Part shown: positions 32,830 to 43,740 of the stretch, piece after piece
How the letters are laid out: the number at the start of each line of letters is the position of its first letter
How positions within the stretch are numbered: the first letter of the stretch is position 1
Assembly (NCBI GenBank): GCA_963082875.1
Contig: OY720102.1
Location: 10,390,990-10,454,989, forward strand
Origin: Corella eumyota
Lineage: Eukaryota; Chordata; Ascidiacea; Phlebobranchia; Corellidae
Length of the DNA stretch: 64,000 bases
Direction of reading: 5' to 3'
The notes under the pieces: model-generated
What the model saw: only the letters and a program-made list of their open reading frames with translations
What the model was told of the DNA's origin: nothing
Database searches by the model: none
Translations under genes and position numbers: made by a program

Positions 32830-34150
32830 ACATTTTACAACCAAAATTGATTAACATGAAGGTCTAAGTCTTATTTTTGTTTTGTAATTTAATAAGAAAC
32901 CTTACATACTCCACAGGAATTAACTATGTTTAAACACGCAGAGAGAGCTATGACATACAGAAACTGCGTCACTACACCAGACTAATTGCCCTTTTGTAGG
33001 ATAATTCTGATATTATCCTAGCATGAAATCACGTGTTATATGGAAAAAGGCACACTACGTCATAAACTTTGATTAATAGCCCGAAAGGCTTATTTTGCTG
33101 CCCAGAACTTTAAGTCGTGTTAGCCAGACATACCAAGAGGTCGTTATCTACCTGCATCGGTTTCCTGTTGCACGCAAACACTTTCTTGACCTGGCGGCCC
33201 AAATTAACTTTAGTTTGTTTTAATTATATGACGTAGCCGTTTCTCTAAATTTATTCCCCTTTTTTAAAGCATTTCTTATTAATGTATAATATATGTATGT
33301 CGAGAGACCTCTAACGGTGGTGTAGTGGTAGTAGGTGTAGAGCAGAGCGTATGCTATGATGACTTATTTCATCTGTAACAATTTATAATTAGTCTTTATT
33401 CTATTGTGTTTTTGCGTATTGACTCGCCAACGTATTACCAGAGTTAATGAGAAGTATTTCTTGCCTGTGAAATATACGACGTACAAGGTTATTCAGGTGT
33501 GTTGCTTATTAATGCACTTAGTCAGACAATTTTACTAAGTTGCTTAACAGCAAACGGAGTCAAACCTTTTATTAACTTAGAAGGTTAAACAATACAAAAT
33601 AGTCGGATTTTTACCAAAGATATAATTCCAACCGGAATATATCTCAATAAACTATTAACCCAAACAACTACTCCTACACTTTTCTGTTTTTATAGTTACC
33701 AACAAACAAGACTTACCACAAAAATTTACGCTTAAAAATAGGTATTCATATGAGATAATATTTTGTGGGCTAGGCTAATGGAAATGAAGAAGCTTACTGC
33801 ATAAAAATAAATTATTTCATTTTTAAATTAACCGTTTGCCTAATGTTAATAAAATAAATAATGTAGAATTTTATAAACTCCACTACTGCTTCGACAATTA
33901 TTAAGCCCTAATAGAGCACGAAATATAGATGAGTATATCTATACGCAAGACCCCAATTGATTAAAATACTAAAAATAGTCGAGATAATCCAAACTTGTTA
34001 GCTTAAAACTAAAACTTGCTTGGAGATTTATTCTAACAAATATATTTTGCAAATTACAGTTTTAAAATTAAATTTTACTACGCATATTTTTTTTACTACG
34101 GTTGTGACTTGCAATTGTTAAACCTTTTACGCGGGAATAGTTAAAGGGTC
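32830..34150. other. AT-rich stretch without a recognisable gene
   Basis: No frame or structured repeat is supported. A phrase near 33315 (GGTGGTGTAGTGGTAGTAGG) resembles a tRNA-type A box but has no B box after it. Confidence 0.45.
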
Positions 34151-34264
34151 TATAACATCTATTTGGGTTTGGTTAGAAAGATATAATTTTTAAAAGTTGT
34201 TAAGTAGATCAATTTAAATCCAACACCAACTTTAGAAATTTTTTGGGCGACTTTTTCCTCAATT

Positions 34265-35625
34265 TTAACTTTTAAAGCATACGCATTTTTCGCCTGGCTT
34301 GACTGGCTCTTCACTTTTTTGTTTAACGGAAGGCGTGTCAGGCTCCTTTTTGTTTTTTTTCGTAATGAACTTGATAAGCTCTTCTTCACTGTCCTCGTCT
34401 TCAAACTCTGGTCTTTTGCGTTTGGGTAAACGAGGTTCTTCTTCTTCCTCGGTATCACTTATGATTTCTTCCTTTTTTATACCCTTGTTGAAGGCCATAA
34501 TGTATTCGGCTACTTCTGTTAGACACGATGCCATTGGCTCCTCTTTGTTAAGTGTCTCCTCTACTTCCTCTTGTCAATTTGCAAACTATCTCATCAGAGA
34601 TATGTGTAGATAATTTAAGTTTTTTGACGGGGATTTCTAACGTGGCCTCTGCGTCCCACTCGGCTTCGGTAAACCAGCGCTTGATGTTCAAGTCGCCCAT
34701 TCCGGCCAGCCTTTTGATCGGTTCTTTAACATTTGTTGTGATAAATGCGCATGTAGCAGCATTATCCTGTCTGTCCCCATGGACTTTGGCGCTCCAGTTG
34801 TTATGGAACATGAATTTGACTGCCGAGGTCAATTGATCATTATTAAAGAATGAAGCACCGGCGTCGTCGATCTTCATCATTTTATGTTTAAGCCTTAAGC
34901 TCATTTGACCAACGGCGGCGCTATCATTCGTGAGGGTCGAGGCATATTCTGTAGGGTAAAGCAATGCTCCAAGCATTGTCTTACCCTTACCGGCTGCTCC
35001 GTGCAACATAAAATGTTGCGAGAGCCTTATGCCGTCCTTGTTGGGGTCGCGTATCTCAAGCACTGCCCCAACGAGTCCGACCTTCAAATCGAAATTTGAA
35101 AGCCGGTAGCCATTGCTTCGGATGTTTTTTGCATTGCCAATGATTTGATTGACCATGGCCGCTCCTGTCTCTGGTGTCCAAGGTGTACTCTGGCTTGACA
35201 TGTTCGAAAAGGCTCTGCCCATTTTGGACTTCTCCTTCCCCCAGGTCATTATACCGTATGCCCTCTTGACGATGGTTTCGGGGAAGGTGAAGAGCCCCTC
35301 GGCTTTCTTCCGCCATAGCAGTCCATGGTGGTGACTGCCCACATCGGCTATCCCTCCTTCCTGTGGCCCGACCACGATGGTTGCTGTCGGTGTCTGATAG
35401 ACTCCTTCCGAGCCATTGGTTGTGGTGAAACACCACTTGCGGGCTCGGAAGGAGCTGTCGGCTTCCACATTCGCCCCATAGACTGATAAGTTCTCTTCGA
35501 GTGATTGTTTTCTTCCATTCATCTTTTACTGCTGTTGTATCTGCTGTTCTCTTCCAAAAGTTAGTGATGATTTTATCGATAAGTGATACCTTTATATTGT
35601 GTGATGCCATCTCCCTTTTTCTCAA
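34265..35625 (-). pseudogene. Parvovirus-like NS1 replication protein region with SF3 helicase, fossil
   Basis: The region shows superfamily 3 helicase motifs in order. They are a Walker A loop (GAAGKGKTMLG), a Walker B segment (KMMKIDDAG), and a sensor-like motif C ending in two threonines and Asn (CAFITTN), followed by a conserved basic stretch. About 100 residues before Walker A lies SHHHGLLW, which could be the HxH of a rolling-circle (HUH) nuclease domain. The C-terminal part is acidic then basic (DTEEEEEPRLPKRKRPEFED). In live parvoviruses this protein nicks and unwinds viral DNA in the nucleus. The region is broken and is treated here as a fossil. Confidence 0.72.
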
Positions 35626-35639
35626 CGAACTAATTTAGA

Positions 35640-35775
35640 ATTTAATCTCGTTGGTTAATAAACACGCGCCTTTTTCTTTTTTTGTGATTGGTTTATTATA
35701 AAACAATAACGAACTGAAACGACTTGGCGCCACAAAATAAATACGAAATAAAATACGCGCCAAGCCGGTCAAAAT
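35640..35775. other. Spacer with inverted GGCGC words between capsid-like and NS1-like regions
   Basis: Between the two fossil coding regions lies an AT-rich spacer with an imperfect inverted pair, CTTGGCGCCAC near 35724 and GCGCCAAGCC near 35756, around an AT-rich centre, and a further GCGCC-like word near 35669. It resembles a worn terminal hairpin remnant, as expected at a junction between viral genome ends, though the arms are short. AATAAA words also occur. Confidence 0.4.
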
Positions 35776-36605
35776 TTATCGATGTCGAGCAAATTCCAAT
35801 TCTACTGTGGTGATATATGGTATGCTCATTATATTGTCGGCTTTGCTTCCGACGCCTGTGTATTTGGCATGCATCAAGTCTTTTTTGATCGTATCAGTGT
35901 AGACGTGCATTTGGGTTATCATCCCTTTACTGATTGGTTCTGTTGATTCGTTTATGTCCCACCATGGTGATATATCTAGTGGTTGTATTGTTGTGTTAGT
36001 GGAATATCCTGTTCCTGCTGCATTTAGACCGGTAGTATGGGTGTCTTTTTGTATCATTTTGATTTTGATGTCATTAAAGTCATCTCCGAGCTCATACTGT
36101 TGTTTGTAATTAGTGGCTCCTCGTCACATGGTGTGACCCAGTGCGTTGTATTTGTTTCATGGCCAATGTCAAAGGATCTCTTGTATAATATTGAATCTGT
36201 GTCCCATGCCACGTCTATGTATACTCTTGGCTTTATTACTCCATCGGCTGTGATCCTGTTCATGGCTGTTATTGGCCATAATGTTAGGTGCCAGTTCTTG
36301 ATCCGGATAAGTCTGCCTTTACGGAGCTTGTTGTTCCTGATATTGCATGCCGGATTTGCCCTCCTGGCGTGTAGAATCTCCAACGGTTTCCAGTATGACT
36401 ACTGCTGTTGTTTTTCTCCTAGTTCCATCTGCCTAGTTTGGATGGCGCTGTTTACTATACAGTTCTTGGTTGACTCTGGTATTATTTGCCCATTATCCGT
36501 TACTCCATGACTCCACCATGGTGTCCAAGGGGGTCTTATTGTTTCTGCATCGCTGCCGGTTCTATTCCCCTCGAACACCATGATGCCTTTTCGTCTTCCG
36601 AACAC
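35776..36605 (-). pseudogene. Parvovirus-like capsid protein region, fossil
   Basis: Adjacent minus-strand segments read like a parvoviral capsid protein. They include RPPWTPWWSHGVTDNGQII, NWHLTLWPITAMNRITADGV, YIDVAWDTDSILYKRSFDIG and, at the end, MSIPYITTVELEFARHR, which resembles the last beta strand of small parvovirus capsids. The mix of Trp/Pro-rich loops and short beta-type stretches and the position beside an NS1-like region support the call. The region is short for a complete capsid gene and is broken, with a few breaks. Confidence 0.6.
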
Positions 36606-37116
36606 TGTTACATTATTGTATATTGTTGCCTGGCTAACACATGTGATGAGACTGCCAACACATGTGATGAGGCTTGTCTTCAGTACTGTCTGGTTCCATT
36701 GAACGTTTTATTGTATTTGAGAATGCTTTTTCGTCTGGCGATAGAGTTAATTTGATAGGTGGTTGGTGTGGGTGAAGTCTTCTTCTTTCGTGCAAATTTT
36801 AAATCGTTTAATTTGGTTAAATAAAACTCGAGTTATTAACCAATTTGTCAGGGGTAGTACCTATATTCTAGCTTACTCCTAGATTAAAAAAGACAATCCC
36901 TTTTTTATTGTGCATTTATTTAGCTTGTCAGCTTCTGTAAAAAGCAGGGGACCTCGTTGTTTTACCCATAGAGATACTAAAATATCTTTGCATATTGTTT
37001 TAACATATCACGCCAAATATGACGTAACAAACCAGTTATTTCAACATAAATCACATTTTTGGCGCAATTCTGTTTTTTGTATCCACTGATATTCAGAGTA
37101 CAAGTAGAAAGTTAAA

Positions 37117-38400
37117 ATGTTTTCCAGCAAGTTTAAATCATCAATAGTGTGGAATTATTTTACAGTATGTGAAGAAGACGGGGACGAGCACAAAGCAAAA
37201 TGCAATATCTGCATGTTAAAAATTAGCTGGGGTAAAAACAACACCTGCTATACAACCACGACTATGCTTAGACATATTAAATTTCAGCATAATATTGAAG
37301 CAACTTTGGCCATAAAGAAATGCTACGAGCCTTCCAATCCATTTTCACGTAATCTTACCGAAAAAATTGCAAGGATGATCGCAATTGACTTTGTACCAAT
37401 TTTATTAGTCGAAAATCAAGGATTTCGAGATGTGATATCCGAAATTGCACCCAGGTACACTATGCCAACAAGAAAATCAATGACAATGGTGGAGGTGCCT
37501 CGTTTGCATACAAAGGTAAAGGAAGAGGTTACAAAATTAATTAGCAATGCGGTAGCAACTGGCTCTACTTCAGGCACTACAGACATATGGACCAGTATCA
37601 ACGGTATTGCATTTATGAGTATTACTTTAAATGTCATCACTTGGGAGGGTGGAAGCCTCGTTTCTTATCGACCTATAATCGCTTGTGTCGAATTCGGAGG
37701 ATCGCACACAGCCGAAGCTATTTTGGAAGAAATTCAGCGACAGGAGCGTATATGAAATATTGAATTGTGCTTTGTGGTTTCTGACAATGCTGCAAATATT
37801 ACTAAGGCATTGCGCGAAGGGGGTATAACAAATATTAGGTGTCTTGCGCACACTATTAACTTAGTACTGCGAAGAGCTTTGAAGGATGGACAACGTGTCG
37901 TTAGTGATTGTGTTTCGCAGGCTAGATAAATTACTGGTCACTTTCACCGTTCACGTCGTCATTCAGACCTATTGAGAACTTACCAAAAAAAGCACGGTTT
38001 ACCTGTACATCGACTTTCAATGGATGTTGTAACTCGCTTGAATTCCACGTATATGATGTTGGAGCGCATTTTTAAGCAAAAAGAGGCTATAAATGCCCTT
38101 AGTTTAGAAGGAGTGTGTGAGACCTTAAGTTTTAACTCGTGGAAAATCGTTAGCAGTCTAATTCGCATTTTAAAAATATTTGACCTTGCCACTAAAGAAA
38201 TGTGTTTTGACAAGGCGACTATCGCACATATAATACCTTTTATCAAATTAATTAACGTTAAATTAGCGGCCTGTACTGATTCTATTGCAAACCTTGATGA
38301 CCCTATGTACGGAGTAGGTAGTTTTATTAACGTTAATTGAAGAAATAAAACGGCGATTTTTTACACCAACGCCAGAAAATTCTCCAGCACGAGATTCATT
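37117..38400 (+). pseudogene. ZBED-type hAT transposase, broken and 3'-truncated
   Basis: ATG at 37117 opens 212 codons with a BED finger (VWNYFTVCEEDGDEHKAKCN, then CNICMLKIS, then LRHIKFQHN) and the start of the catalytic domain (TSGTTDIWTSINGIAFMSIT). A TGA at 37753 interrupts. The sequence resumes as NIELCFVVSDNAANITKAL and NIRCLAHTINLVLRRALKDG, has another stop near 37927, and continues (RLNSTYMMLERIFKQKEAIN) to a stop at 38338. The C-terminal dimerisation domain is not seen. A possible left terminus CAGGGGTAGTACC at 36848 has no visible partner. At least two nonsense changes plus the truncation make it inactive. Confidence 0.88.
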
Positions 38401-38712
38401 TCCGCTTAAAAACTGATAATCCAAATACGTATTTTCGTCAAATATTGCTCCCGTTGACCCCTTTATCCCCTTTGTGCCAACTTTTAGTTAGCAAAATTCG
38501 ATTTGGGGCAATAAAAATGTGGCACAGAGGGGTTATGACGTCATTTCCGCTCAAATCTTTTATAATAAGTCATAAACTGCTTCGAATGTTTTTTTACATT
38601 TTGAATATCACGGTTGTTTTAATATTTATTTTATGCTATAAACACAATGAAATAATATTTTAATGACGTCCCCCACGCAGATCGTGACGTCATTAAAAAA
38701 TAAAACATTCTG

Positions 38713-38783
38713 CACATGCACTCCACCTTTTACATAGGCAAAAAATACTCCGCACAAGCACTCCACCTTTTACATAGGCCCAA
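38713..38783 (+). repeat. Short direct repeat
   Basis: Two copies, about 40 bases apart, of a segment reading GCAC(A/-)(T/A)GCACTCCACCTTTTACATAGGC. Just upstream, GTGACGTCATTA and TAATGACGTCCC form a short inverted pair around CCCACGCAGATC. Confidence 0.7.
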
Positions 38784-38873
38784 AATAACAATATATGCTT
38801 TTAAATAACAATGGGGGTTTTTACCGCGTAAATCCAAAGTATTATTCAGTTATAAAATTTTACGTTTGTATTA

Positions 38874-39278
38874 AATTATGAAAAGTTTATATTTTTTTAG
38901 AAAATCTACTAACAGTATGAAAAATAGACTTGGCGAATAAGTTATTTTTTTACATTGTTTTTTAAATTTTTTTAAGCATTTTACTCAATCTAAAATAAAT
39001 GATGCTCTTAAAAGTAACACTGTTTTTTAAATGTTTGGTAGACCTTTTAATTTATTGTAATTACGTTAGTACAAAATTCTAATAAAGTATATATTTTTTT
39101 TAGAAAATCTGTACACAACATCAACGATAGACTTGGCGAGTAAGTTATTTTTTAATATTGTTTTTAAAATTTTTTTGAACATTTTACTAAATCTAAAATA
39201 AATGATGCTGTTTAAAGTAACACTGTTTTTTAAATGTTTGGTAGACCTTTTAAATTATTGTAATTCTGTTGTATATAT
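38874..39278 (+). repeat. 203-bp tandem duplication containing mini-exon-like segments
   Basis: Two copies offset by exactly 203 bases run from a T-rich tract and AGAAAATCT (38899, 39102) through GACTTGGCGA and CTAAAATAAATGATGCT to GTTTGGTAGACCTTTTAA. A shorter third echo begins near 39265. Each copy contains a 36-base segment between a polypyrimidine-AG and a GCGA/GTAAGTT or GCGA/ATAAGTT. Confidence 0.9.
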
Positions 39279-39502
39279 TTTTTTAAAGAAAAACAAATAC
39301 ACATGGAGGCAAGGGGGCTCGCTGGAGGAGACAGCAGAAGAGGGGATTGGCAGTAAAACCTGCTGGTTGTTCAACATCAAAGTAACTACTTAATTTTTAT
39401 TTTACCGATTTAGAATGGTTTAAAAAACATTAAAACTTCTTTTGTAGATATGCAAGTGAAGACCGAAAAAGGTGGGGGAACAGAAATGGACTATGTGGGT
39501 AA
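38901..39502 (+). CDS. Candidate spliced coding tail with duplicated 36-nt exon
   Basis: Reading only splice consensus and phase, four segments can be chained. They are 38901-38936 (KSTNSMKNRLG), 39104-39139 (KSVHNINDRLG), about 39290-39382 (KTNTHGGKGARWRRQQKRGL and on), and about 39448-39502 (YASEDRKRWGNRNGLCG, stop). Each is preceded by a T-rich tract and AG. The second and third are followed by GTAAGT and GTAACT, but the first is followed by ATAAGT, so the first copy may be skipped. The last two segments are richer in G+C than the surroundings. No family is recognised. Competing frames exist: the final segment is also open as QVKTEKGGGTEMDYVGKNVY up to a stop near 39600. I treat this as a weak candidate for the 3' end of a host gene. 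Confidence 0.3.
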
Positions 39503-39609
39503 AAACGTGTACCCCTCTCCCACCATTGGCCCTCCGAACTGCCGAGCCGTTCTTTCTGTGAAGGACTTCAGCTACCCCAAGCCTCCATCCAAAATAAAAT
39601 AATTTTTGT

Positions 39610-40165
39610 TTAAAACTGAGTGGTTTATAAAACCTAGGGGTTTAAAAGGCATCGTACCTTCATTTTAAGATTATGTTTTATATGGGCAAATAGAGAATGG
39701 CAGCATTTTAATAAATTAAAAGTTATCAGTTATGAAAAAAAATATCACTTTAATTTTTGAAAGTTAGGAATTAATAGAAACAAAAAAACAATTTTTAGGC
39801 ATTAACCAAATTTAATTACTTTGTAATAATCAAAGGTTTAATTTTTTTCATTTATTTTATAACAACAATGTTTTAACAAAACTTGCCGTTATCAATAAAA
39901 AAACAAAAACTACAAAGGTATTTACGAAACTACGCCTGAATTAAACATAAACTTAAATGCACAAAAAATACATTAATGCGGCGGGAAACGGAACAAAATT
40001 AATTTCATGATTTAAAACATGCCACAGAATTGATTTTGTCATTTTTTTAATGTATATTACAAAATAATTTTTCGGGTGACATTGGTTTGTGTATTATTTA
40101 GTTCACTACACTTCACAGGAAAGACTACGAGAAGGTTGTCACCATCTTTCCCAAAAATTATAAGG
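39610..40165. other. AT-rich stretch without a recognisable gene
   Basis: No supported frame or repeat was seen. Confidence 0.45.
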
Positions 40166-40169
40166 CCAT

Positions 40170-40978
40170 TGTAGCGTGTAGCGAATTATTCATTTTAATT
40201 ATTAAAAACATTCTTTAGTGGTTAGTTGATACAAGAATATAAAATTCTGGCTAATTCTTACGGAAATAAACTCTGAATTTAAGTAATGTCTAAATCCATG
40301 TTTATTAAGTGGCGTCCGTTCAGCAGAACGGAATTGCCTAACTATTTTTTAAAACGAACATTTGCACTTACATTTTGCACGTAGACAAAAAAGGTGTTAA
40401 ACCGGAACGATTACTTCACAAAACATTGTAAATAGGCAACAAAGCAAACAACCACTCACGTTACATTCATCCCCTCCCAATATTTTAGAAAGGCACAAAA
40501 TAAGAAAAGAACACATACATTGTAAACAAGAAATAACACTAACTAAAATTTTAACAAATAAATACAGAGTATATGACCACAATCAGCGATATCTACGGGG
40601 TTTATTTATAATACGACCTCGGCGGGATGGTTGTAAGTTTACATTATTATGGTCAGTATGTATTACTTGAAAATGACTGTTTTGTGTTTGTTTTCCGTTA
40701 TTTTGGTACCAGTTACTCGGTAGTTTTCGGTTTACAACCTTTGGCTTGTGTTTGGGGGATTGTCTTATGCGGTAAACCACATCGTTTATCCGATTTGTTA
40801 CCATATATGGGCCTTGCCAAGGCAATGTCAAATTCGGCGAAAGTCCCTTCTTTCGTTGGAGGTGTAGGAAAGCGCTTAGCATCTCCATCAATTCCAATGC
40901 CAAGGCTTTCCTAGTCTCAAACCAGGCTTGATGCTGGTTCGCGACGAACGACAAGAAAACCTGTTTGGCTTTGGACAA
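40170..40978 (-). mobile_element. Ty3/Gypsy 3' fragment: integrase C-terminus and LTR, fossil
   Basis: The minus strand encodes an integrase C-terminal segment (LTLPWQGPYMVTNRINDVVY, then RIRQSPKHKPKVVNRKLP), typical of Ty3/Gypsy Pol ends. It runs on to a purine-rich tract (GGGAGGGGATGAA) followed at 40465 by TGTAACG. The LTR would run leftward to 40170, where it ends in CGCTACA, giving about 296 bp with TGTA/TACA ends. It contains AATAAA near its centre. A partial copy of the same LTR lies at 50262-50453. Everything upstream of the integrase tail is missing, so this is a truncated fossil. The retained tail reads cleanly and suggests moderate age. Confidence 0.85.
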
Positions 40979-40999
40979 TCACACACATGCTGGCCACTG

Positions 41000-41960
41000 G
41001 GGTACCCAAAACAAAACGTTTCCAACTAAAATTAGCTGATATCGATGGGGCATAGTTAGTACTTCCTTCAATGATTAAACTTGGATTTTCAACCTTGTCA
41101 TTATATTAAGATACCCAAATTAGCCTAAAATTAAAAACTTGCAGACCTAGTTGATTTTGGGCTGAAATAGTGAACTAAAACGATGTATAATTAATGGAAT
41201 TTGAATAACACGTTATCCTGCCATATATGATTTAAAATTTTGCGGAATAACAACAAGACAAGGCTTCTGGTACTAGTAGCTACTTTTATTACCACGTTTA
41301 TTATTATTATTAACACATAAACACAAGATCAAGAATTCAATTGTCTTTTAAAAACAAGTCAAAATTTTAATTTTAACTTCAAAATTACAAATTCTTTTAC
41401 CACAACTTTAAAAAATTGCTTGGGTTGATTTACCAAAATAATTTAATTTAATCAATATACAATGCAGTAAAACACCAAAAAATTTACAAAATTTATACAA
41501 GAATATAAAAAGAAACCCAAATCATCTAATACAGAATAAAAAAGAAAAACAGAAGGTGGCCGGCTCACCACTTAATCCTAGTAGCCCTTTTACACAATGT
41601 CATTTGTGAGTAACAAATATATTTTTATAATGCCACCACCGTAGAAGCGGCATAAAATGACAAAAAAGTTAGGATGGTGGACCTTACCAGGATATCCTCA
41701 CTGAGGGCCAAGATTTGTTTACAATGTCAGATTGGTGTAAAATATTTAGACAAACACGGCGTAAAAAATCTTATGCTGTTAACTAACTTAGGCATGGCGA
41801 TTTTTCAAATTTTCAAGATATGGCGAAAGAAAATTTGAAAACAGCAAACCTGGAAAAACTTAATACCGATATAATTATAATAGTTCATTTTATAAATGTA
41901 TAAGAGGACGCCGAATTGAACCGACCCTAAGCTGTGCTTTTCAAATGGTTCCATAGGGAA
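41000..41960. other. AT-rich stretch without a recognisable gene
   Basis: No supported frame was seen. It may contain one end of the Harbinger element whose genes lie to the right, but no terminal repeat was identified. Confidence 0.4.
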
Positions 41961-41962
41961 AT

Positions 41963-42151
41963 TTGTCCGACGACGTTTTGGTCGAAACTTTCCCTGTTTT
42001 GGATGGCGTTTATTTGCTCAAGGTTATTTTTTTTCATAAAATATATCTATTTTTTGATGAATGTTTTTTCAATGTTAAAAAAATTGCAATAGGTACAACG
42101 AAAACTGAAGAATTACGCCTTTCTCTTCTTCAAAAGAAAATGATAAATTGA
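41963..42151 (+). pseudogene. Possible end of a Harbinger Myb/SANT-like accessory protein
   Basis: A 62-codon frame ends TTKTEELRLSLLQKKMIN and stop. A Lys/Glu/Leu helix of this kind is common at the C-terminus of the Harbinger DNA-binding partner protein. The position, facing the Harbinger transposase on the other strand about 550 bp away, fits the two-gene plan of these elements. No Myb/SANT Trp residues are visible here, so the call is weak. Confidence 0.3.
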
Positions 42152-42708
42152 GAAAAAAAAACAACAAAAATGGAAAGAAAGAGAACAAGGGTGGAAAGAA
42201 AGAAAACAAAAGTGGAAGAAAAAGGAACATCAATGGAAGAAAGTTAAACATCAAATAAAAAACTACACTATAAAGACAAAATTGTTAAATAAGTAAATAT
42301 TATTTTAATTTTGATCTTTTTTTTCACCTTTTAATTATTATTTCATGTTTTTTCTTAATATATTTTTACCACAAATTTAAACATGTTTTATTTTTATTTA
42401 AAGATGAAAACAATACATAAGTATATAAATAAAACACTACAATAAATTATTAGTATGTATTGTAAAGATAAAATTCTAATTATAACAAATTACTACAAAG
42501 AAAAAATAAACATACACAGTACATACAGTTTTATTAAAAATTATAAATACAGTTATAATATTTTTAAAAAAATTTAAAAACTAAACTTTAACAAAATTAC
42601 TTGTTATATATACACAAATATATGTAAAAAAGAAAACACAAAAAAAGTTCTTGAAGTAAAAAATTGTGATATAATGTGTTGTCGAAAATAACTGCCACCA
42701 CGAGCAAC

Positions 42709-43576
42709 TCAAATAGATTCAATAGAAGGTCCTTTGAAATAAGGAACAGAAGGTAATATGATGTCGTTATGTTTGATTGCAAAATTATGGATGGAAGCAA
42801 CAGCATAGACAAGAAAATTTTGCATTTTAGTTTGAAACGGGATTCGGAGGCAGCGAAATCTTTGTTTCATCACAACAAAACATCGCTCTATTGAGCTTCG
42901 AGTTTTGATGTGAGAGCGGTTGTATTTTTGCTCTGCTGCTGTGATTGAGTTAGCAAGTAAAGTTAAAAGATATTTTCGGCATGGATATCCCCCATTACCA
43001 AGTGAAATTCCTTCCATCATATTGGTGTCGAACATTACAGAAAGTCTGCTGATCCAGGCCAATTTTCTACAATGTTAGTTAGTTATTAATAGTTCAGTAT
43101 CACACACACACACACTGGACATTAACAGAAAAATAACCTTTTCTATTTCAAGAAAGTTTAGCTTGGTCCCCACCAGGTGAAACTATGGGAATGTGTGTGC
43201 AGTCAATTGCACCAACAATACCAGCAATTGAGTGAAAATTTTGTTTAACTTCAGTTAAGTTTGAAGGAAACTTTATAAAATATTTATGTTTTCCAGCTAT
43301 GATTTTGCTTATTCTGTAAATTATTCTGCAGGCAGTGGACTGGTGGTATTTAAGAATATCCCCATCACTTCTTTGAAAATGCCTGGTTGCATAAAAGCAA
43401 AGGGTTAATAAAAGTTGTGTAATAGGGGGAACTGCATATGCTCTGAAAAGATTATGTACTTTTACTTTCGAAAATCGATATCTTGCTTTAAATTGAGCTC
43501 TATCTAAAACAGTAAATAGGCTATTTTTAATTGGAATTGGACGCATTATCGAAATATAAATACACCCATCACCCAT
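42709..43576 (-). pseudogene. PIF/Harbinger transposase (HARBI1/DDE_Tnp_4), internally deleted
   Basis: The upstream part (43576-43148) reads FKARYRFSKVKVHNLFRAYA, LLTLCFYATRHFQRSDGDIL and on to IAGIVGAIDCTHIPIVSPGG, where GAIDCTHI carries the first catalytic Asp. The downstream part (43062-42709) reads GISLGNGGYPCRKYLLTLL, where the usual G-D-(S/G)-G-Y-P has Asn in place of the second catalytic Asp. It then reads YNRSHIKTRSSIERCFVVMK, with the last catalytic Glu in SIER. Between them (about 43063-43147, including a CA dinucleotide run) the stretch that normally links the two blocks is missing. HARBI1-type enzymes work with a Myb-like partner. The deletion and the changed Asp mean it is inactive. 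Confidence 0.88.
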
Positions 43577-43740
43577 ACTTCAGTCACCACGACCCTAATC
43601 CTAAATAAAATCCATGGCGCCTGGACTATTTCAATGCTGCAACAAAACTTTTTAACATTCTTACCATTTAAAGAGGCATTAAAGGTCACATGTTCTATAT
43701 TCTTTGTGCTATTTTCTTCGACAATTAAAAGTTGTTAAAA

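Larger units (their letters stand above)
34159..36610 (-). other. Parvovirus-like endogenous viral element, fossil
   Basis: A block about 2.4 kb long, visibly richer in G+C than its surroundings, carries a replication-protein-like region (34265-35625) and a capsid-like region (35776-36605), both on the minus strand. A short AT-rich spacer with inverted GGCGC-containing words lies between them. In transcription order the capsid part precedes the replication part, the reverse of the usual parvovirus order. This would fit integration across a head-to-tail junction of two genomes, or rearrangement. No LTRs or target duplications were found. It is broken, with a few breaks overall, but one frame of more than 300 codons remains, so it is probably not very old. 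Family assignment to Parvoviridae in the wide sense (invertebrate densovirus or hamaparvovirus type) is from motifs only. Confidence 0.7.

Noticed and set aside
33315-33360. GGTGGTGTAGTGGTAGTAGG as a tRNA or SINE head
   Set aside because: Only an A-box-like phrase is present; no B box (GGTTCGANNCC) follows and no arms pair.
34552-35334. Plus-strand frames opposite the NS1-like region
   Set aside because: They are antisense shadows; the helicase motifs are all on the minus strand.
42597-42812. Leu/Phe-rich minus-strand frame with membrane-like segments
   Set aside because: It overlaps the end of the Harbinger transposase in another frame and AT-rich trailer; hydrophobicity follows from base composition.
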